Positions 1 through 9,909 of a stretch of 64,000 nucleotides of DNA are shown piece by piece. The notes under the pieces were generated by a model, which was not told the origin of the DNA, searched no databases, and saw only the letters and a list, made by a program, of their open reading frames with translations. The stretch's first letter is position 1. Each line of letters opens with the position of its first letter. The position numbers and the translations under genes were made by a program. The DNA lies in contig NZ_JXSY01000018.1 in NCBI RefSeq assembly GCF_004329715.1, positions 1-64,000 of the forward strand, read 5' to 3'. This DNA comes from Bowmanella sp. JS7-9. Lineage in GTDB: Bacteria > Pseudomonadota > Gammaproteobacteria > Enterobacterales > Alteromonadaceae.

Positions 1-1
1 C

Positions 2-73
2 CGCAGTCGTGAGTATGCAGCAGATCTTTCACTGCGACCAAAATTAATCATCGCGTTTAGTCTGAGTGAATAA
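2..73 (+). CDS. C-terminal fragment of an unidentified protein (5' end outside window)
   Basis: An open frame enters from the left edge and stops with TAA at 71-73, leaving 23 residues that end LIIAFSLSE. It is followed directly by a strong hairpin at 78-101, which fits the end of a plus-strand gene. Too little is present to name the family. The alternating hydrophobic tail could be a closing beta strand of an outer-membrane protein, but this is a guess. Confidence 0.35.
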   Translation, partial: RSREYAADLSLRPKLIIAFSLSE

Positions 74-77
74 CAAA

Positions 78-101
78 ATAAGCGCCCTATTGGGCGCTTA
101 T
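78..101. terminator. Bidirectional hairpin terminator
   Basis: Ten-base-pair perfect stem (ATAAGCGCCC / GGGCGCTTAT) with a TATT loop, between the end of the left-edge fragment and the end of the minus-strand chemoreceptor gene. A-rich and T-rich flanks on both sides fit shared use by the two convergent genes. Confidence 0.7.
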
Positions 102-119
102 ATTACTGAAGACATGTAT

Positions 120-2042
120 TTAAACTTTGTAGTAGGCCAGTTCTTTGCGCAATCGTTCAGATAGTTCACGTAGATTTTGACAAGCCTGGGCCGTGTTTTT
201 CGCACTGTCCTGATTGGCTCGCGACGCCATTTGAATGGCCTCAAAGCTTTGGCTGATTGACGACGTGACCTGTTTTTGCTCATCGGCGGCGCTGGCGATT
301 TCACTGTTATAGGTAGAGATTGTTTGCACCGAGCTCAGTACTTCATCCAGAGCACCGCCCGCTTGTTCGGTTGCCAGAGCATTTTGCTCTGCGCGGACTT
401 TGTTTTCTTCCATCAAGGTGGATGCACTGCGGCCACCGCGCTGCAGGCGCTCAATCATATCGCGGATCTCTTCCGTTGATGTTTGAGTGCGGCTCGCTAA
501 TGAGCGCACCTCATCAGCTACCACCGCAAAACCGCGTCCTTGTTCGCCAGCCCGGGCCGCCTCAATGGCCGCATTCAAGGCTAACAAATTGGTTTGTTCG
601 GCAATGTTGCGGATGACTTCCAACACCGCCGAAATATCTTCGCTGGCATTGGCCAGTTCGCTGATTACCTGTACCGAGCTTTGCATGGCATTGGACTGGG
701 CATGGATATCCTGAATGGTTTTTTGCAACACACTCACCGTTTTCTCTGCATCGCTTCGGGCCTGATTAGCGGCTTGCTCGGCACGTGCGGCATTATCCGC
801 CACACCTTGCGCGGAGCTACTCATTTCATGGACCGCGGCAGCACTTTGCTCGGTTTGCTGGGTTTGCTGATTAATGGCAGTTAGGGCCGCGCTGACATTT
901 TTATCCAGTGTTAATGCGGCTTGATATACCTGCTCAGACGTTTGTTTTGACTCAGTAATGGTACGCTGTAAACGTTCGATCAATTTATCGAAACCGCGCG
1001 CCATCTGGCCGAGTTCGTCTGAGCGGGTGGCATTGAATCGGATCGTTAAATCACCTTCTCCATCTGCAAGATGATTGACGGTTTGGATGTACTCTGCCAA
1101 CGGAGCACCGACCAGTTTATTGACCAGCAGATATACTCCGCCCAGCATCAATGCGCCCGCAATCACGACTTTGATGATGCCCGCCAGTACCCCCTGCCAG
1201 AAGTATCCGTCGACTTCCTGTAGTGAAGTGGCAATGACAATGTCATAACCCCATTCATTAAACGGGATAATTTTAACGTCCCAATCATCTCCTGGCTGGC
1301 TGACGATCTGGTTGATAGTTTCATTGGGAATATGACGGGAATGCAGGCGGATATTGCCTTTACCATCCCGCAGTGCCACGAAGCCTTGTTCTAACACCCG
1401 CATATTTTCGATGGCATCAGCCAATACCTTTAGGTCAGCGGAATACCCAACATACCAGATACCAATAACATTATTATTGGCATCAAACATGGGTTCATAA
1501 CCGGTCAGGTAAGGGTTGCCGAGAATATCCACTTCGCCATAGTAGGCTTGCCCCTGACGAATGGCGGCCATGGCTTTACCGTTAGGGGCGAGCTTTGTGC
1601 CGATGGCCCGTTTACCTTCGCGCATTACATTGGTGGATACGCGAATAAAATCATCACCGCTGCGGCTAAACAAAGTGGCGGTGCCACCCATAATGTCGGT
1701 CAGTCCATCAACCAGTTGAAATTGATTGGCTTGCGGCGAATCGCCCAAAAATAATTGTGGTGCGGGCGTACCATTTACGTCAACGGTCGCACCTTGGGAG
1801 GGATTACCAATCGCGTTGCCCTGAATCTTTAACAATCGCATGGCATTTTGCACCCGCTCACGCATGATGCTATCGGTAACCTGCAAAACACCTCTGACTT
1901 TACTTTCGCTATAACGCACATCTTTGTCGAGTTGTGAATCGGTGTTCTGCACCGCCGTTTGAACCGTCAGAATAACCAGAAAAATACCTAAAACTACTAC
2001 AAACCCCGCAACTGCCAGCAGGAACTTCTTTTGCACTGTCAT
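120..2042 (-). CDS. Methyl-accepting chemotaxis protein with periplasmic Cache domain
   Basis: A 640-residue transmembrane chemoreceptor. In order: a TM helix (about 6-28, [15 protein letters not shown]), a large periplasmic Cache_3/Cache_2-type sensor (about 35-285; [40 protein letters not shown] and IWYVGYS are typical), a second TM (about 285-308), a HAMP linker with [20 protein letters not shown], and a cytoplasmic signalling domain. The signalling hairpin tip ([20 protein letters not shown], then [15 protein letters not shown]) is intact, so coupling to CheA/CheW is expected. The longest frame begins at 2204, but ATG 2042 has a GGAGCG Shine-Dalgarno site and starts right before the first TM helix, so I use it. 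The ligand is unknown; Cache domains of this type usually bind small organic acids or amines. Confidence 0.93.
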   Translation of the reverse strand: MTVQKKFLLAVAGFVVVLGIFLVILTVQTAVQNTDSQLDKDVRYSESKVRGVLQVTDSIMRERVQNAMRLLKIQGNAIGNPSQGATVDVNGTPAPQLFLGDSPQANQFQLVDGLTDIMGGTATLFSRSGDDFIRVSTNVMREGKRAIGTKLAPNGKAMAAIRQGQAYYGEVDILGNPYLTGYEPMFDANNNVIGIWYVGYSADLKVLADAIENMRVLEQGFVALRDGKGNIRLHSRHIPNETINQIVSQPGDDWDVKIIPFNEWGYDIVIATSLQEVDGYFWQGVLAGIIKVVIAGALMLGGVYLLVNKLVGAPLAEYIQTVNHLADGEGDLTIRFNATRSDELGQMARGFDKLIERLQRTITESKQTSEQVYQAALTLDKNVSAALTAINQQTQQTEQSAAAVHEMSSSAQGVADNAARAEQAANQARSDAEKTVSVLQKTIQDIHAQSNAMQSSVQVISELANASEDISAVLEVIRNIAEQTNLLALNAAIEAARAGEQGRGFAVVADEVRSLASRTQTSTEEIRDMIERLQRGGRSASTLMEENKVRAEQNALATEQAGGALDEVLSSVQTISTYNSEIASAADEQKQVTSSISQSFEAIQMASRANQDSAKNTAQACQNLRELSERLRKELAYYKV

Positions 2043-2185
2043 ATCAAGCGCTCCAACTATAAGACGGGGATTCAGTATAGAAGGACAGTAAAGATTTGCG
2101 CGTTGGACCAGCGGGCAAATTAATATGATCTGGTTGATTTTGTTGACTATTCTTACGCTTAAATCGACCAATGCCAGAGGAAATA

Positions 2186-4729
2186 ATGCAAGAGGTGCTG
2201 GCAACCATCGCTTGCCCCGCTATGTTCGTCTCTGCCAAGGGGGAATTGTTAGCGAGCAACCCGCAGTTTGAGCAAACATTTGCGACCGATAAGTTGCATG
2301 AATTGCTGCTGGCTGAGGCAAAAGGTCTGATTACCAGTGGCCTGAGTTGCCGAATTTTTACTGTCGAACAGCAGCTGCGGGTATTACAGAGCATTCCCAC
2401 CGGCGATGATCAGTTCCTGATCACTATTCAACCAACCCGTGAAAGCCTGCTGACTAGGCGATACCAGGCCATCGTAACAGCGATCGAACTATTGCCGGAT
2501 GCCCTGTTTATCAGTGATTCCCATCATTGCATTGAGATCGTCAATTCGCGTTTTCGGGACCTATTTACACAATTTTGCCGCTATGGCGCAAAAGGCCGGT
2601 CACTGCTGGAGCTGGCGTCTTTTGTTTTAAAAAGCATGCCGGAGCAAACAAAACAGCGTAAAGCGGCGATCATGCGTTGGTTAAAGCGCAAACTGACAAC
2701 TAAACGCCCATTCGCCGTGCGCTTTACCCATAGTGATGGAAAATATTTGGAATATCGCGACAGCGTCACCCCGGATGGCGAACGTGTGAGTATGCTGATC
2801 GACGAGTCGCACTTCAGAGCACTGCATCTGCAGTTAGAGCAGGCATTCGAGCAGGCCCAACAATTAAGCCGGGCGAAAAGCCAGTTCCTGGCTGCAATGA
2901 GTCACGAGGTAAAAACACCCCTCAATGCCATCATTGGTATGTTGGATCTGACCCTGCATGATCCGCAATTTGCACACAACGAATATCTGCATCGGATACA
3001 AAGTAATTCTCAGCATTTACTGCAATTACTGAATGATGTGTTGGATGCGGCAAAACTGGATGCCGAAAAAATGGTTCTGGCATCTGTCGACATTTCTCTC
3101 AGGGCAGAAATGGAAGAATTATTTAGTGGCTTTCTCGGGCAGGCGCGCAAGCGTGACGCCAAACTTCTCCTGTTTGTCGACCCCGCTGCTCCGTCAGTCA
3201 TACGTGCAGATAAGAGTCGATTACGGCAGGTATTAAATAATCTCATTAGTAACGGGCTCAAGTTCAACGAATCACCCGAGCCGTGCATTGAACTGCGGAT
3301 TGATTATGAAGCGGCGAATCACGCCATTTCTTTCTCGGTCCGTGACAATGGGATTGGCATAGCGCCAGAGCAGCATAAAAAAATTTTTGCGGGTTTCGAG
3401 CAGGGAACGCTGGATATTCATGGTCGCTATGGCGGTACCGGATTGGGGCTACACATTTGTCAGCGGATTTGCCAGTTAATGGGCATTGAATTGCAGTTGT
3501 CATCACAATTGCAAAAAGGAAGTTGTTTTCACTTTACATTGCCATTGGCAGGTAAGCCTGCGTCTTTGAGTAAAGACATCAGCCCGAACAGGCTGAACGG
3601 ACTGGAAATATTGTGCAATGATCCGGCGTTCATTGAACAGTTAAACCTCTACGTCAATCAATACGATGTGCAGCTTACTTCTATCAGTTCGCTTCCCGCC
3701 CAGATTACCGACCGGCAGCGAGTACTCTTTTTGCCGGATACGGCGCCGCCCGCGCCAGAACTTATTTTGCAACTGAATCAGTTAAACGCAGTGGTGCTAT
3801 ACCCAACAACGCCGTTTGACTTAAGTAATCTTTGTCCGCAGTTAATCAATATGCCGCTTAAATGGCGCGATTTTTTGGCAATGATGCTGGATTACGATCA
3901 TAAAGCCCATTCCCCTCGCCCGATTGTTAATGCTTCAGAGCCGTTGTTAAACAAGCGCCGGATTCTGGTGGTGGAAGATAATCCTGACAATGCCTATGTC
4001 ATTTGTCATCAGCTTAAGGTGCTTGGCCAGCATGCCAACCTTGCGGTCAATGGTACAGAAGCCATACATCTGTTTCAGCATCACACATACGATTTAGTTA
4101 TCTCGGACTACCAAATGCCAGACATAACAGGAGCTGAATGTATCCGTCGCTTGCGAGCCATCGAACATCAGCAACAGCGAGCACATGTCATCATGGTTGT
4201 GTTGACCGCAGACAGAACTCAGGCGTGTTTTGATAACAGTATAAAAGTTGGTGCCGATGACGTATTGATGAAGCCTCTTACGCTGACCAGTATGATGGAT
4301 TTCTTGATGAACAGCGAGGGTAAGTGGTCACAAACGCAAAGTGTCAACCATAGCCACAACCTGCCCGGGGAAATGCGTGTTAATGAGTCCCCATACAACA
4401 TTGGCGCCCTCTTTCGGTTTACCGGTGATATTGCAGCGGAAGAACTGCGCGAGTTTATGCGCGAGTTTATCCGCAATATGCAACACAGTTTTGAAGAGTT
4501 GGTCGCGGCCGTCGCCCATCGTAAGTGGGCGGATGTTGAACGTTTGGCACACAGTCTCAAAAGCAGTGCCAGAGCAATTGGCGCCAATCAACTGCAATTT
4601 GAGGCTGAACAGTTAGAAACAATTTGTCGCGAGAACCGCCCAGAAGATTTGCGTCTGCTACAGTGGTTGGAGGTGAAAAAACAAATGGAACGCTTATTGA
4701 TGGTCTTGCGCAGGGATTGGGAGGGTTAA
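2186..4729 (+). CDS. Hybrid sensor histidine kinase (HisKA-HATPase-REC-Hpt)
   Basis: An 847-residue hybrid kinase of BarA/EvgS-like layout but without a visible TM segment, so it is probably cytoplasmic. A weak PAS-like region lies at the N-terminus (about 5-200). HisKA has the phosphoacceptor in [14 protein letters not shown] (His about 240). The HATPase carries [15 protein letters not shown] and [10 protein letters not shown] receiver domain begins near 591 (ILVVEDN) with phospho-Asp about 641 in ISDYQMPD and the Lys in LMKPL. A C-terminal Hpt domain has its His about 789 in [13 protein letters not shown]. An ATG at 2171 is possible, but ATG 2186 is preceded by AGAGGA at the right distance. 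The gene ends one base before the next regulator gene, which suggests co-transcription and a phosphorelay between them. The stimulus is unknown. Confidence 0.9.
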   Translation: MQEVLATIACPAMFVSAKGELLASNPQFEQTFATDKLHELLLAEAKGLITSGLSCRIFTVEQQLRVLQSIPTGDDQFLITIQPTRESLLTRRYQAIVTAIELLPDALFISDSHHCIEIVNSRFRDLFTQFCRYGAKGRSLLELASFVLKSMPEQTKQRKAAIMRWLKRKLTTKRPFAVRFTHSDGKYLEYRDSVTPDGERVSMLIDESHFRALHLQLEQAFEQAQQLSRAKSQFLAAMSHEVKTPLNAIIGMLDLTLHDPQFAHNEYLHRIQSNSQHLLQLLNDVLDAAKLDAEKMVLASVDISLRAEMEELFSGFLGQARKRDAKLLLFVDPAAPSVIRADKSRLRQVLNNLISNGLKFNESPEPCIELRIDYEAANHAISFSVRDNGIGIAPEQHKKIFAGFEQGTLDIHGRYGGTGLGLHICQRICQLMGIELQLSSQLQKGSCFHFTLPLAGKPASLSKDISPNRLNGLEILCNDPAFIEQLNLYVNQYDVQLTSISSLPAQITDRQRVLFLPDTAPPAPELILQLNQLNAVVLYPTTPFDLSNLCPQLINMPLKWRDFLAMMLDYDHKAHSPRPIVNASEPLLNKRRILVVEDNPDNAYVICHQLKVLGQHANLAVNGTEAIHLFQHHTYDLVISDYQMPDITGAECIRRLRAIEHQQQRAHVIMVVLTADRTQACFDNSIKVGADDVLMKPLTLTSMMDFLMNSEGKWSQTQSVNHSHNLPGEMRVNESPYNIGALFRFTGDIAAEELREFMREFIRNMQHSFEELVAAVAHRKWADVERLAHSLKSSARAIGANQLQFEAEQLETICRENRPEDLRLLQWLEVKKQMERLLMVLRRDWEG

Positions 4730-4730
4730 T

Positions 4731-6014
4731 ATGCCATCGAATACTACTCACATTATTTATTATCGAACCGATCCTGAAGCCGACAAACTGTTGATTAATA
4801 TCCTTTCGGATTATTTCGCCTCGGTATTGGTGGTTGATGCGATGCGCGATATCTGCCGGCAACTGATTAGCAAGGAGCAGAAAGTATTCCTGATAACTGG
4901 CCCGAGCGTTGTCAAATGTCTGTCCGCCTATTATCGCAGCCTTGATGCGGTGGCGGAATATCCGGTCTGCGAGCATCGCGTTGTGGCCATGGTGCCTCGC
5001 CACGAAGAAGCGGAAGCTTATCAGGCATTTCGCAGTGGCATCGTCGATGACTACATGGTGGCGCGCCCTGTGTATGAAATGCATCGGGTGATTCTTATTT
5101 GTGAACACTTGCTCGCCAGCATGGGGATTGCAGTTAAACACAAAAAGGGTGATATGACCTTTGTCAGAGAAATCGGCAAAGTATCGGAAGATGTCGGGCG
5201 CGCGGTGAGTCGAGGGTTGGAGCGGCGTGAGCTGCTGCGGAGCGAATTTGAACAAACCATGCTGGACATCGACAAGGCGCTGGACGGTGCTGTGGCAAAG
5301 ATTCGCTCACACCAACCGGTTGATCTGGACTTGGTTAAGTTACGTGAGACCCTTTCAGCTATTCGTTCCGATGAAGTGCGTCCTGAATTACTGAAGTTAC
5401 AGCAAAAAACCATGAACCTGATTGGCGAATTGCTCGACAGTGTTAATCTGCCCAAAGCGAAAAATGATGACGCCGCCGATGAGGCGAATTCCGCTGCTTT
5501 TGAGACTCCAGCGTCCGATGGGGATAATCGGGTCGATGATGAAAATAATGCTCAAGAGACCAGTCACTATACGTTTAATCGTTTATATAGCGAAGACGTC
5601 GATTATGAGCAGATCTTGCAGCAACAAAAGTCGACACCATCGATTTTACTGGTCGAGGATGATGCAATTAGCGCACAGTTGACCAAAAAATTGTTAAATC
5701 ATTACAAGGTAAAAGTCGATGTCGCGGCCAATGGAAGGGTCGCGTTTGCCTCTCTGTCAAACCGACATTATTCGCTGGTACTGATGGATGTAACGCTGCC
5801 AGACACCAATGGCATTTATATTGTCGATCAGGTGTGCACGACCGATGGCCCTAATAAAGATACACCGATAGTAATGCTCAGTGGTCGTAAGGATAAAATC
5901 ACCGTACAACAGGCGGTCGAACGTGGGGCGAAAGGATATATTGTGAAACCTTTGTATAAAGAGTCTCTGGAAAAGCTTTTCGAAAAATTTGGCTTAAACA
6001 TTGTGGCGAAATGA
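4731..6014 (+). CDS. Response regulator with degenerate N-terminal and intact C-terminal receiver
   Basis: A 427-residue protein one base after the hybrid kinase, with GGGAGGG as ribosome site. Residues 1-130 have the alternating pattern of a receiver fold (HIIYYRTDPEADKLLINIL...) but I do not see the acidic pair or the phospho-Asp in their usual places. A helical middle (about 150-240) is followed by an acidic linker. A canonical receiver begins at about 305: ILLVEDD, phospho-Asp about 353 in LVLMDVTLPD, and Lys in YIVKPL. There is no DNA-binding or enzymatic output domain, so it may work as a phosphate sink, relay or protein-binding adaptor for the kinase upstream. I do not recognise a named family. 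Confidence 0.82.
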   Translation: MPSNTTHIIYYRTDPEADKLLINILSDYFASVLVVDAMRDICRQLISKEQKVFLITGPSVVKCLSAYYRSLDAVAEYPVCEHRVVAMVPRHEEAEAYQAFRSGIVDDYMVARPVYEMHRVILICEHLLASMGIAVKHKKGDMTFVREIGKVSEDVGRAVSRGLERRELLRSEFEQTMLDIDKALDGAVAKIRSHQPVDLDLVKLRETLSAIRSDEVRPELLKLQQKTMNLIGELLDSVNLPKAKNDDAADEANSAAFETPASDGDNRVDDENNAQETSHYTFNRLYSEDVDYEQILQQQKSTPSILLVEDDAISAQLTKKLLNHYKVKVDVAANGRVAFASLSNRHYSLVLMDVTLPDTNGIYIVDQVCTTDGPNKDTPIVMLSGRKDKITVQQAVERGAKGYIVKPLYKESLEKLFEKFGLNIVAK

Positions 6015-6227
6015 AGGGAACACTTGTTTTTGGTTTTCGCCTGTGAGACTTTTTAAAAAGCCATTAAATTCAGTTAGTTAAGTACATTCCGAAGTAAACG
6101 GCAAGGATGCCCGAATTTTAAAGTTGGCGCAATGTTGATAAAAGTCAGCGCCATTTATCCGGGGCGGCGAGTAGAATGGTGTTCGTCGTCTAAGCTTTGC
6201 ACATAATTTGAGCGCCGTAGACGCACG

Positions 6228-9200
6228 ATGTTGAGAAAATTCGCTTTTTTTGCCGCGTTATTGTTTTGTCAGGGTGTTGCTGCCACTGACAAAATTGTAC
6301 TGCAACTCAGATGGGAACATGAATTCCAGTTCGCCGGGTATTATGCTGCCCAATGGCAAGGCTATTATGCCGACGCTGGCCTGGATGTCGAAATTGTCAG
6401 TGGCGTAAAGCCAAATAAAACCCCCATAGATGCAACCGATGAATTAAGTGAAGGACGGGTGGATATTGCCGTCGGCTCGGTAGACTTTCTGCTTGCCCGC
6501 GAACGGGGTGTGCCGGTGGTGTTGTTAGCCAGCTTCTATCAGGAAAGTCCAATTTCTTTTTTCTCGCTAAACAGCGTACCGCTAGCTAAACCAGACGACC
6601 TCAGAGGTCTGCGCATAGCAGTCGGTCAGCGCATCAGCAGTCGCGCTGAATTGTTAGCGCTATTACAGCATTTCGATATTCCACAAAGCGAGGTTACGCT
6701 GGTGAATGTGCCAGCCAATGTGCAGAGCCTGCGTGAACGCAAAGCAGATGCCATCGTATCTTTTGCGCCCAGTGCCCGCTATGAAGCGACTAAAGCACAG
6801 TTATCACTAAATGAAATGGATCCGGAAGACTACGGTATTGGCTTTTATGGGGATTCATTGTTTAGTACCGAGCAGTTTGTACAGCAACATCCGGATGTAG
6901 TGCGCCGCTTTATCGATGCCAGTATAAAAGGCTGGCGCTATGCCCTGCAGAATAAGAGTGAAATTGCCAATCGTATTTCTGAGCAAATGCCGCGTTACAT
7001 AATTCAATATCCCAACCTACGCGAATACAACCTAGAGTTTGCCAACATTATCGACAGTTATATTCAATACCCACAAATACCATTGGGGAATGTCGATATT
7101 GTGCGTTGGCAGTATATGGCCAGGCAGCTAAAAGCGACCGGACTTTTGAATGAGTTGCCTGGCGATGAAATATTTAGCCGAGTAATTCAGACTGACGCAG
7201 GCCACATCAGTACGTTGTTCTTATGGATGCCATTGGTGGTGTTGGTGGTGTTTGTGCCGGCGCTGGCATTTACCTGGTATCGCAAGCGACTGGTGTTAAC
7301 CATCGCACTGGTGATTTTGCTGGCTTTTATTATCGACCTGATGTTAGAGCAGGTGGTGCAACAGGAATCCCGCAATCGGGCTGAACTGACCGCTTACCGC
7401 CAGCTGAGCACTATCGCGGCGAAAATGGAAGGGCATCTTTCCCTGAGTTTATCCATGCTGGAAGGCTTTTCAGCGTATATTGCGGCTAATCCTGAATTGA
7501 GCTACGAGGAATTCGCCCGCTACGCCAAAGAAATGTTCAAGCGTGAACCGCTAATCGTAAACTTTGCTGCGGCGCGCAACCTTATCGTCAATTATGTGTA
7601 TCCACTGGAGGGAAATGAAAAAGCGGTCGGGCTGGATTACAGTACCGTGGCGGATCAGAACCCTTCTGTGCTGAAAACCGTGCGCACCGCAGAGTCTCTG
7701 GTAATTGGTCCGGTGCAACTGGTGCAGGGAGGCGAGGCGTTTATTGCCCGCTCACCGATATTTTATGAACAGAATCAGCAACGTCAGTTGTGGGGGATTA
7801 TCTCGGCTCCTATTGATGCAGATGCCCTTTTCCGCCAATCCGACGTGAGTCTGAATATGGGTGATATCTTGGCAATCCGCAGCTTCGATGCATTAGGCGA
7901 GCGCGAAGCGGTATTTTTTGGTGAAAAGCACATTTTTGACAAACCGGAGCGCCTGCAGGTGTCTATCCCAGTCGGTGGTGGTAGCTGGCAATTGGCAATT
8001 CTACCCGATTACCATTCCGATCAGTTACTGACCAATCTGTTTACCCTGCGTGCCCTGGTGTTCTTTTCTGCTGCGGTAATAATGCTGTTGTTGCAGATCC
8101 GTTTTCGCCAGATCAAAGAAAAGTACCGCCTTGAGTATGCGATGTATCGCAGCCAGCAATTGTTGGAAAAGGTTGGGCACGTGGCGCAAATTGGTGGTTG
8201 GAAAATCGATGCACAGTTAAATATTGTGCAATGGTCAGAGCAAATTTCCCGTTTGCTCAGTACAGCTACTATTCCTGAGCCCAGAGATGTTAATGAATTG
8301 GTTGCTTATCTGCAGCCTCCGCAGCTAGGCTTGTTGCGCGAGGCCATCACCAAATTATTTAACGATAAAAATAGCTTCGATCTGGAACTGGAAATACACG
8401 ACAGCATCGGGGATGGGCGTTGGCTGCGTTTTATCGGTGAATATGTTCAGGAAGATGAGCAGCCACTCTGTATGGGGACCGTGCAGGATATAACGGATAA
8501 AGTACAGAGCATGCGGGTCATTGAACGGCAGGCCACTTTCGATGCTTTGACCGGTTTGCCAAATCGTTTGTTATTTAGCGCTCACTTACGTAAAGCACTC
8601 GATTCTGCAAGACGCCGCAATGAAATGTTGGCAGTGCTGTTTATCGATCTGGATCGCTTTAAACCGGTTAATGACAACCATGGTCACGCAGTGGGTGATG
8701 AGTTATTGCGTCAGGTTGCTCAGCGGATATCAAGTTGTGTACGTGAATCTGATACGGTGGCCCGCCTTAGTGGCGATGAGTTTGGCGTGCTGCTGAGCCA
8801 TGTCGAAGAAGAATGTGATATTCAGACAGTCATCGAAAAGGTCATTGAAGCTGTGCAGTTGCCGCTTGAACTTGGAAACGTCCGGATTAACTGTTCATGC
8901 AGTATTGGCGTGGCTATCTATCCTCAGGACGGTCGCGACGAACAAACGCTGATTATTCATGCCGATCAGGCCATGTATGAAGTAAAAAATAGCGGCAGAA
9001 ATGGCTGGCAGTTCTACACCCGTGAATTGCAGCAAAAATCTGAGCAGCGCCATGCCATGCTACAGGCGCTAATTTTAGCCATTAATGAGAACAAGCTAAG
9101 CTGCCACTATCAGCCAATTATTGACATTCACAGTGGCCAAGTCGTGCGCTGTGAAGCACTTGCCCGCTGGCAACGTAATGATGGCAGCTATGTTCCACCC

Positions 9201-9827
9201 TATGAATTTATCACACTGGCAGAGGAATCTGGCCTGATTAACCGTATAGATACCCTAATGCTGGAAAATGCCTGTGAACAGTTACTGGCGAGTTTCCCGG
9301 ATGGCGACATTGGCTTGTCGATTAACGTGTCACCACGCCTGTTCCACTCAAAGGATCATGCATTGGAATTATGGCTGGAGAAAATTTCCCGCTATAGCCA
9401 GAACATCGAGATCACAGTCGAGATCACCGAGCGCCTTATCACCGCCAATACGGACAAAGCGCTTGGGGTGCTCAGTGAACTGAAGGAAATGGGCGTAAAA
9501 ATCGCCATTGATGATTTCGGTACCGGTTATTCATCACTGGGATATCTGGTGCGTTTCCCGGTCGATATTATCAAGATTGATATCGAATTTATCTCCAAGT
9601 TGGGGCGCGATGAAGGTGCGGAAACACTGGTTGAAACCATTTTGGGCATGGCTGACAAACTGGGCATGGCCTGTGTTGCCGAGGGCATTGAGCTGTCAGA
9701 ACAACTGACTTTTCTGAAGGCTCAGGGTTGCCAGTTTGGTCAGGGCTTCTATCTGGCCAAGCCGATGCCCCTTGAGTCATTCCAGCAATTTGTGCAGCAG
9801 GCCAATCAGCGCTCTGACACAAATTGA
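6228..9827 (+). CDS. NMT1/THI5-like sensor fused to CHASE-PAS-GGDEF-EAL
   Basis: A 1199-residue membrane protein. Residues 1-19 form a signal peptide (cut near GVAA/TD). Residues 22-315 are a periplasmic NMT1/THI5-like solute-binding domain (LQLRWEHEFQFAGYYAA, AVGSVDFLLARERGVPVVLL). Two TM helices (about 330-350 and 355-372) lead to an extracytoplasmic CHASE domain (about 385-560), a third TM (about 604-624), a PAS domain (about 643-757), GGDEF (SGDEF at about 848-852) and EAL (about 942-1190). The EAL part keeps the expected catalytic residues: EALARW, NVSPRLF, EITERL, IDDFGTGYSSLGYL, VAEGIE and QGFYLAKPM. An active c-di-GMP phosphodiesterase is likely. SGDEF is a tolerated variant in some active cyclases, so dual activity is possible. 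It lies alone on its transcript, 213 bases after the two-component pair. The start has only a weak ribosome site. Confidence 0.9.
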   Translation: MLRKFAFFAALLFCQGVAATDKIVLQLRWEHEFQFAGYYAAQWQGYYADAGLDVEIVSGVKPNKTPIDATDELSEGRVDIAVGSVDFLLARERGVPVVLLASFYQESPISFFSLNSVPLAKPDDLRGLRIAVGQRISSRAELLALLQHFDIPQSEVTLVNVPANVQSLRERKADAIVSFAPSARYEATKAQLSLNEMDPEDYGIGFYGDSLFSTEQFVQQHPDVVRRFIDASIKGWRYALQNKSEIANRISEQMPRYIIQYPNLREYNLEFANIIDSYIQYPQIPLGNVDIVRWQYMARQLKATGLLNELPGDEIFSRVIQTDAGHISTLFLWMPLVVLVVFVPALAFTWYRKRLVLTIALVILLAFIIDLMLEQVVQQESRNRAELTAYRQLSTIAAKMEGHLSLSLSMLEGFSAYIAANPELSYEEFARYAKEMFKREPLIVNFAAARNLIVNYVYPLEGNEKAVGLDYSTVADQNPSVLKTVRTAESLVIGPVQLVQGGEAFIARSPIFYEQNQQRQLWGIISAPIDADALFRQSDVSLNMGDILAIRSFDALGEREAVFFGEKHIFDKPERLQVSIPVGGGSWQLAILPDYHSDQLLTNLFTLRALVFFSAAVIMLLLQIRFRQIKEKYRLEYAMYRSQQLLEKVGHVAQIGGWKIDAQLNIVQWSEQISRLLSTATIPEPRDVNELVAYLQPPQLGLLREAITKLFNDKNSFDLELEIHDSIGDGRWLRFIGEYVQEDEQPLCMGTVQDITDKVQSMRVIERQATFDALTGLPNRLLFSAHLRKALDSARRRNEMLAVLFIDLDRFKPVNDNHGHAVGDELLRQVAQRISSCVRESDTVARLSGDEFGVLLSHVEEECDIQTVIEKVIEAVQLPLELGNVRINCSCSIGVAIYPQDGRDEQTLIIHADQAMYEVKNSGRNGWQFYTRELQQKSEQRHAMLQALILAINENKLSCHYQPIIDIHSGQVVRCEALARWQRNDGSYVPPYEFITLAEESGLINRIDTLMLENACEQLLASFPDGDIGLSINVSPRLFHSKDHALELWLEKISRYSQNIEITVEITERLITANTDKALGVLSELKEMGVKIAIDDFGTGYSSLGYLVRFPVDIIKIDIEFISKLGRDEGAETLVETILGMADKLGMACVAEGIELSEQLTFLKAQGCQFGQGFYLAKPMPLESFQQFVQQANQRSDTN

Positions 9828-9909
9828 AACCCAATAACACTGCCCGGCTATTGACTGTAAGCGATGGCTGGGTAGTCTGTTTTGCAACAATAATAAATGA
9901 GTTCCTGTC

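Noticed and set aside
98-304. Short minus-strand frame overlapping the end of the chemoreceptor gene
   Set aside because: It is a shadow of the chemoreceptor in another frame, without a ribosome site or recognisable protein.
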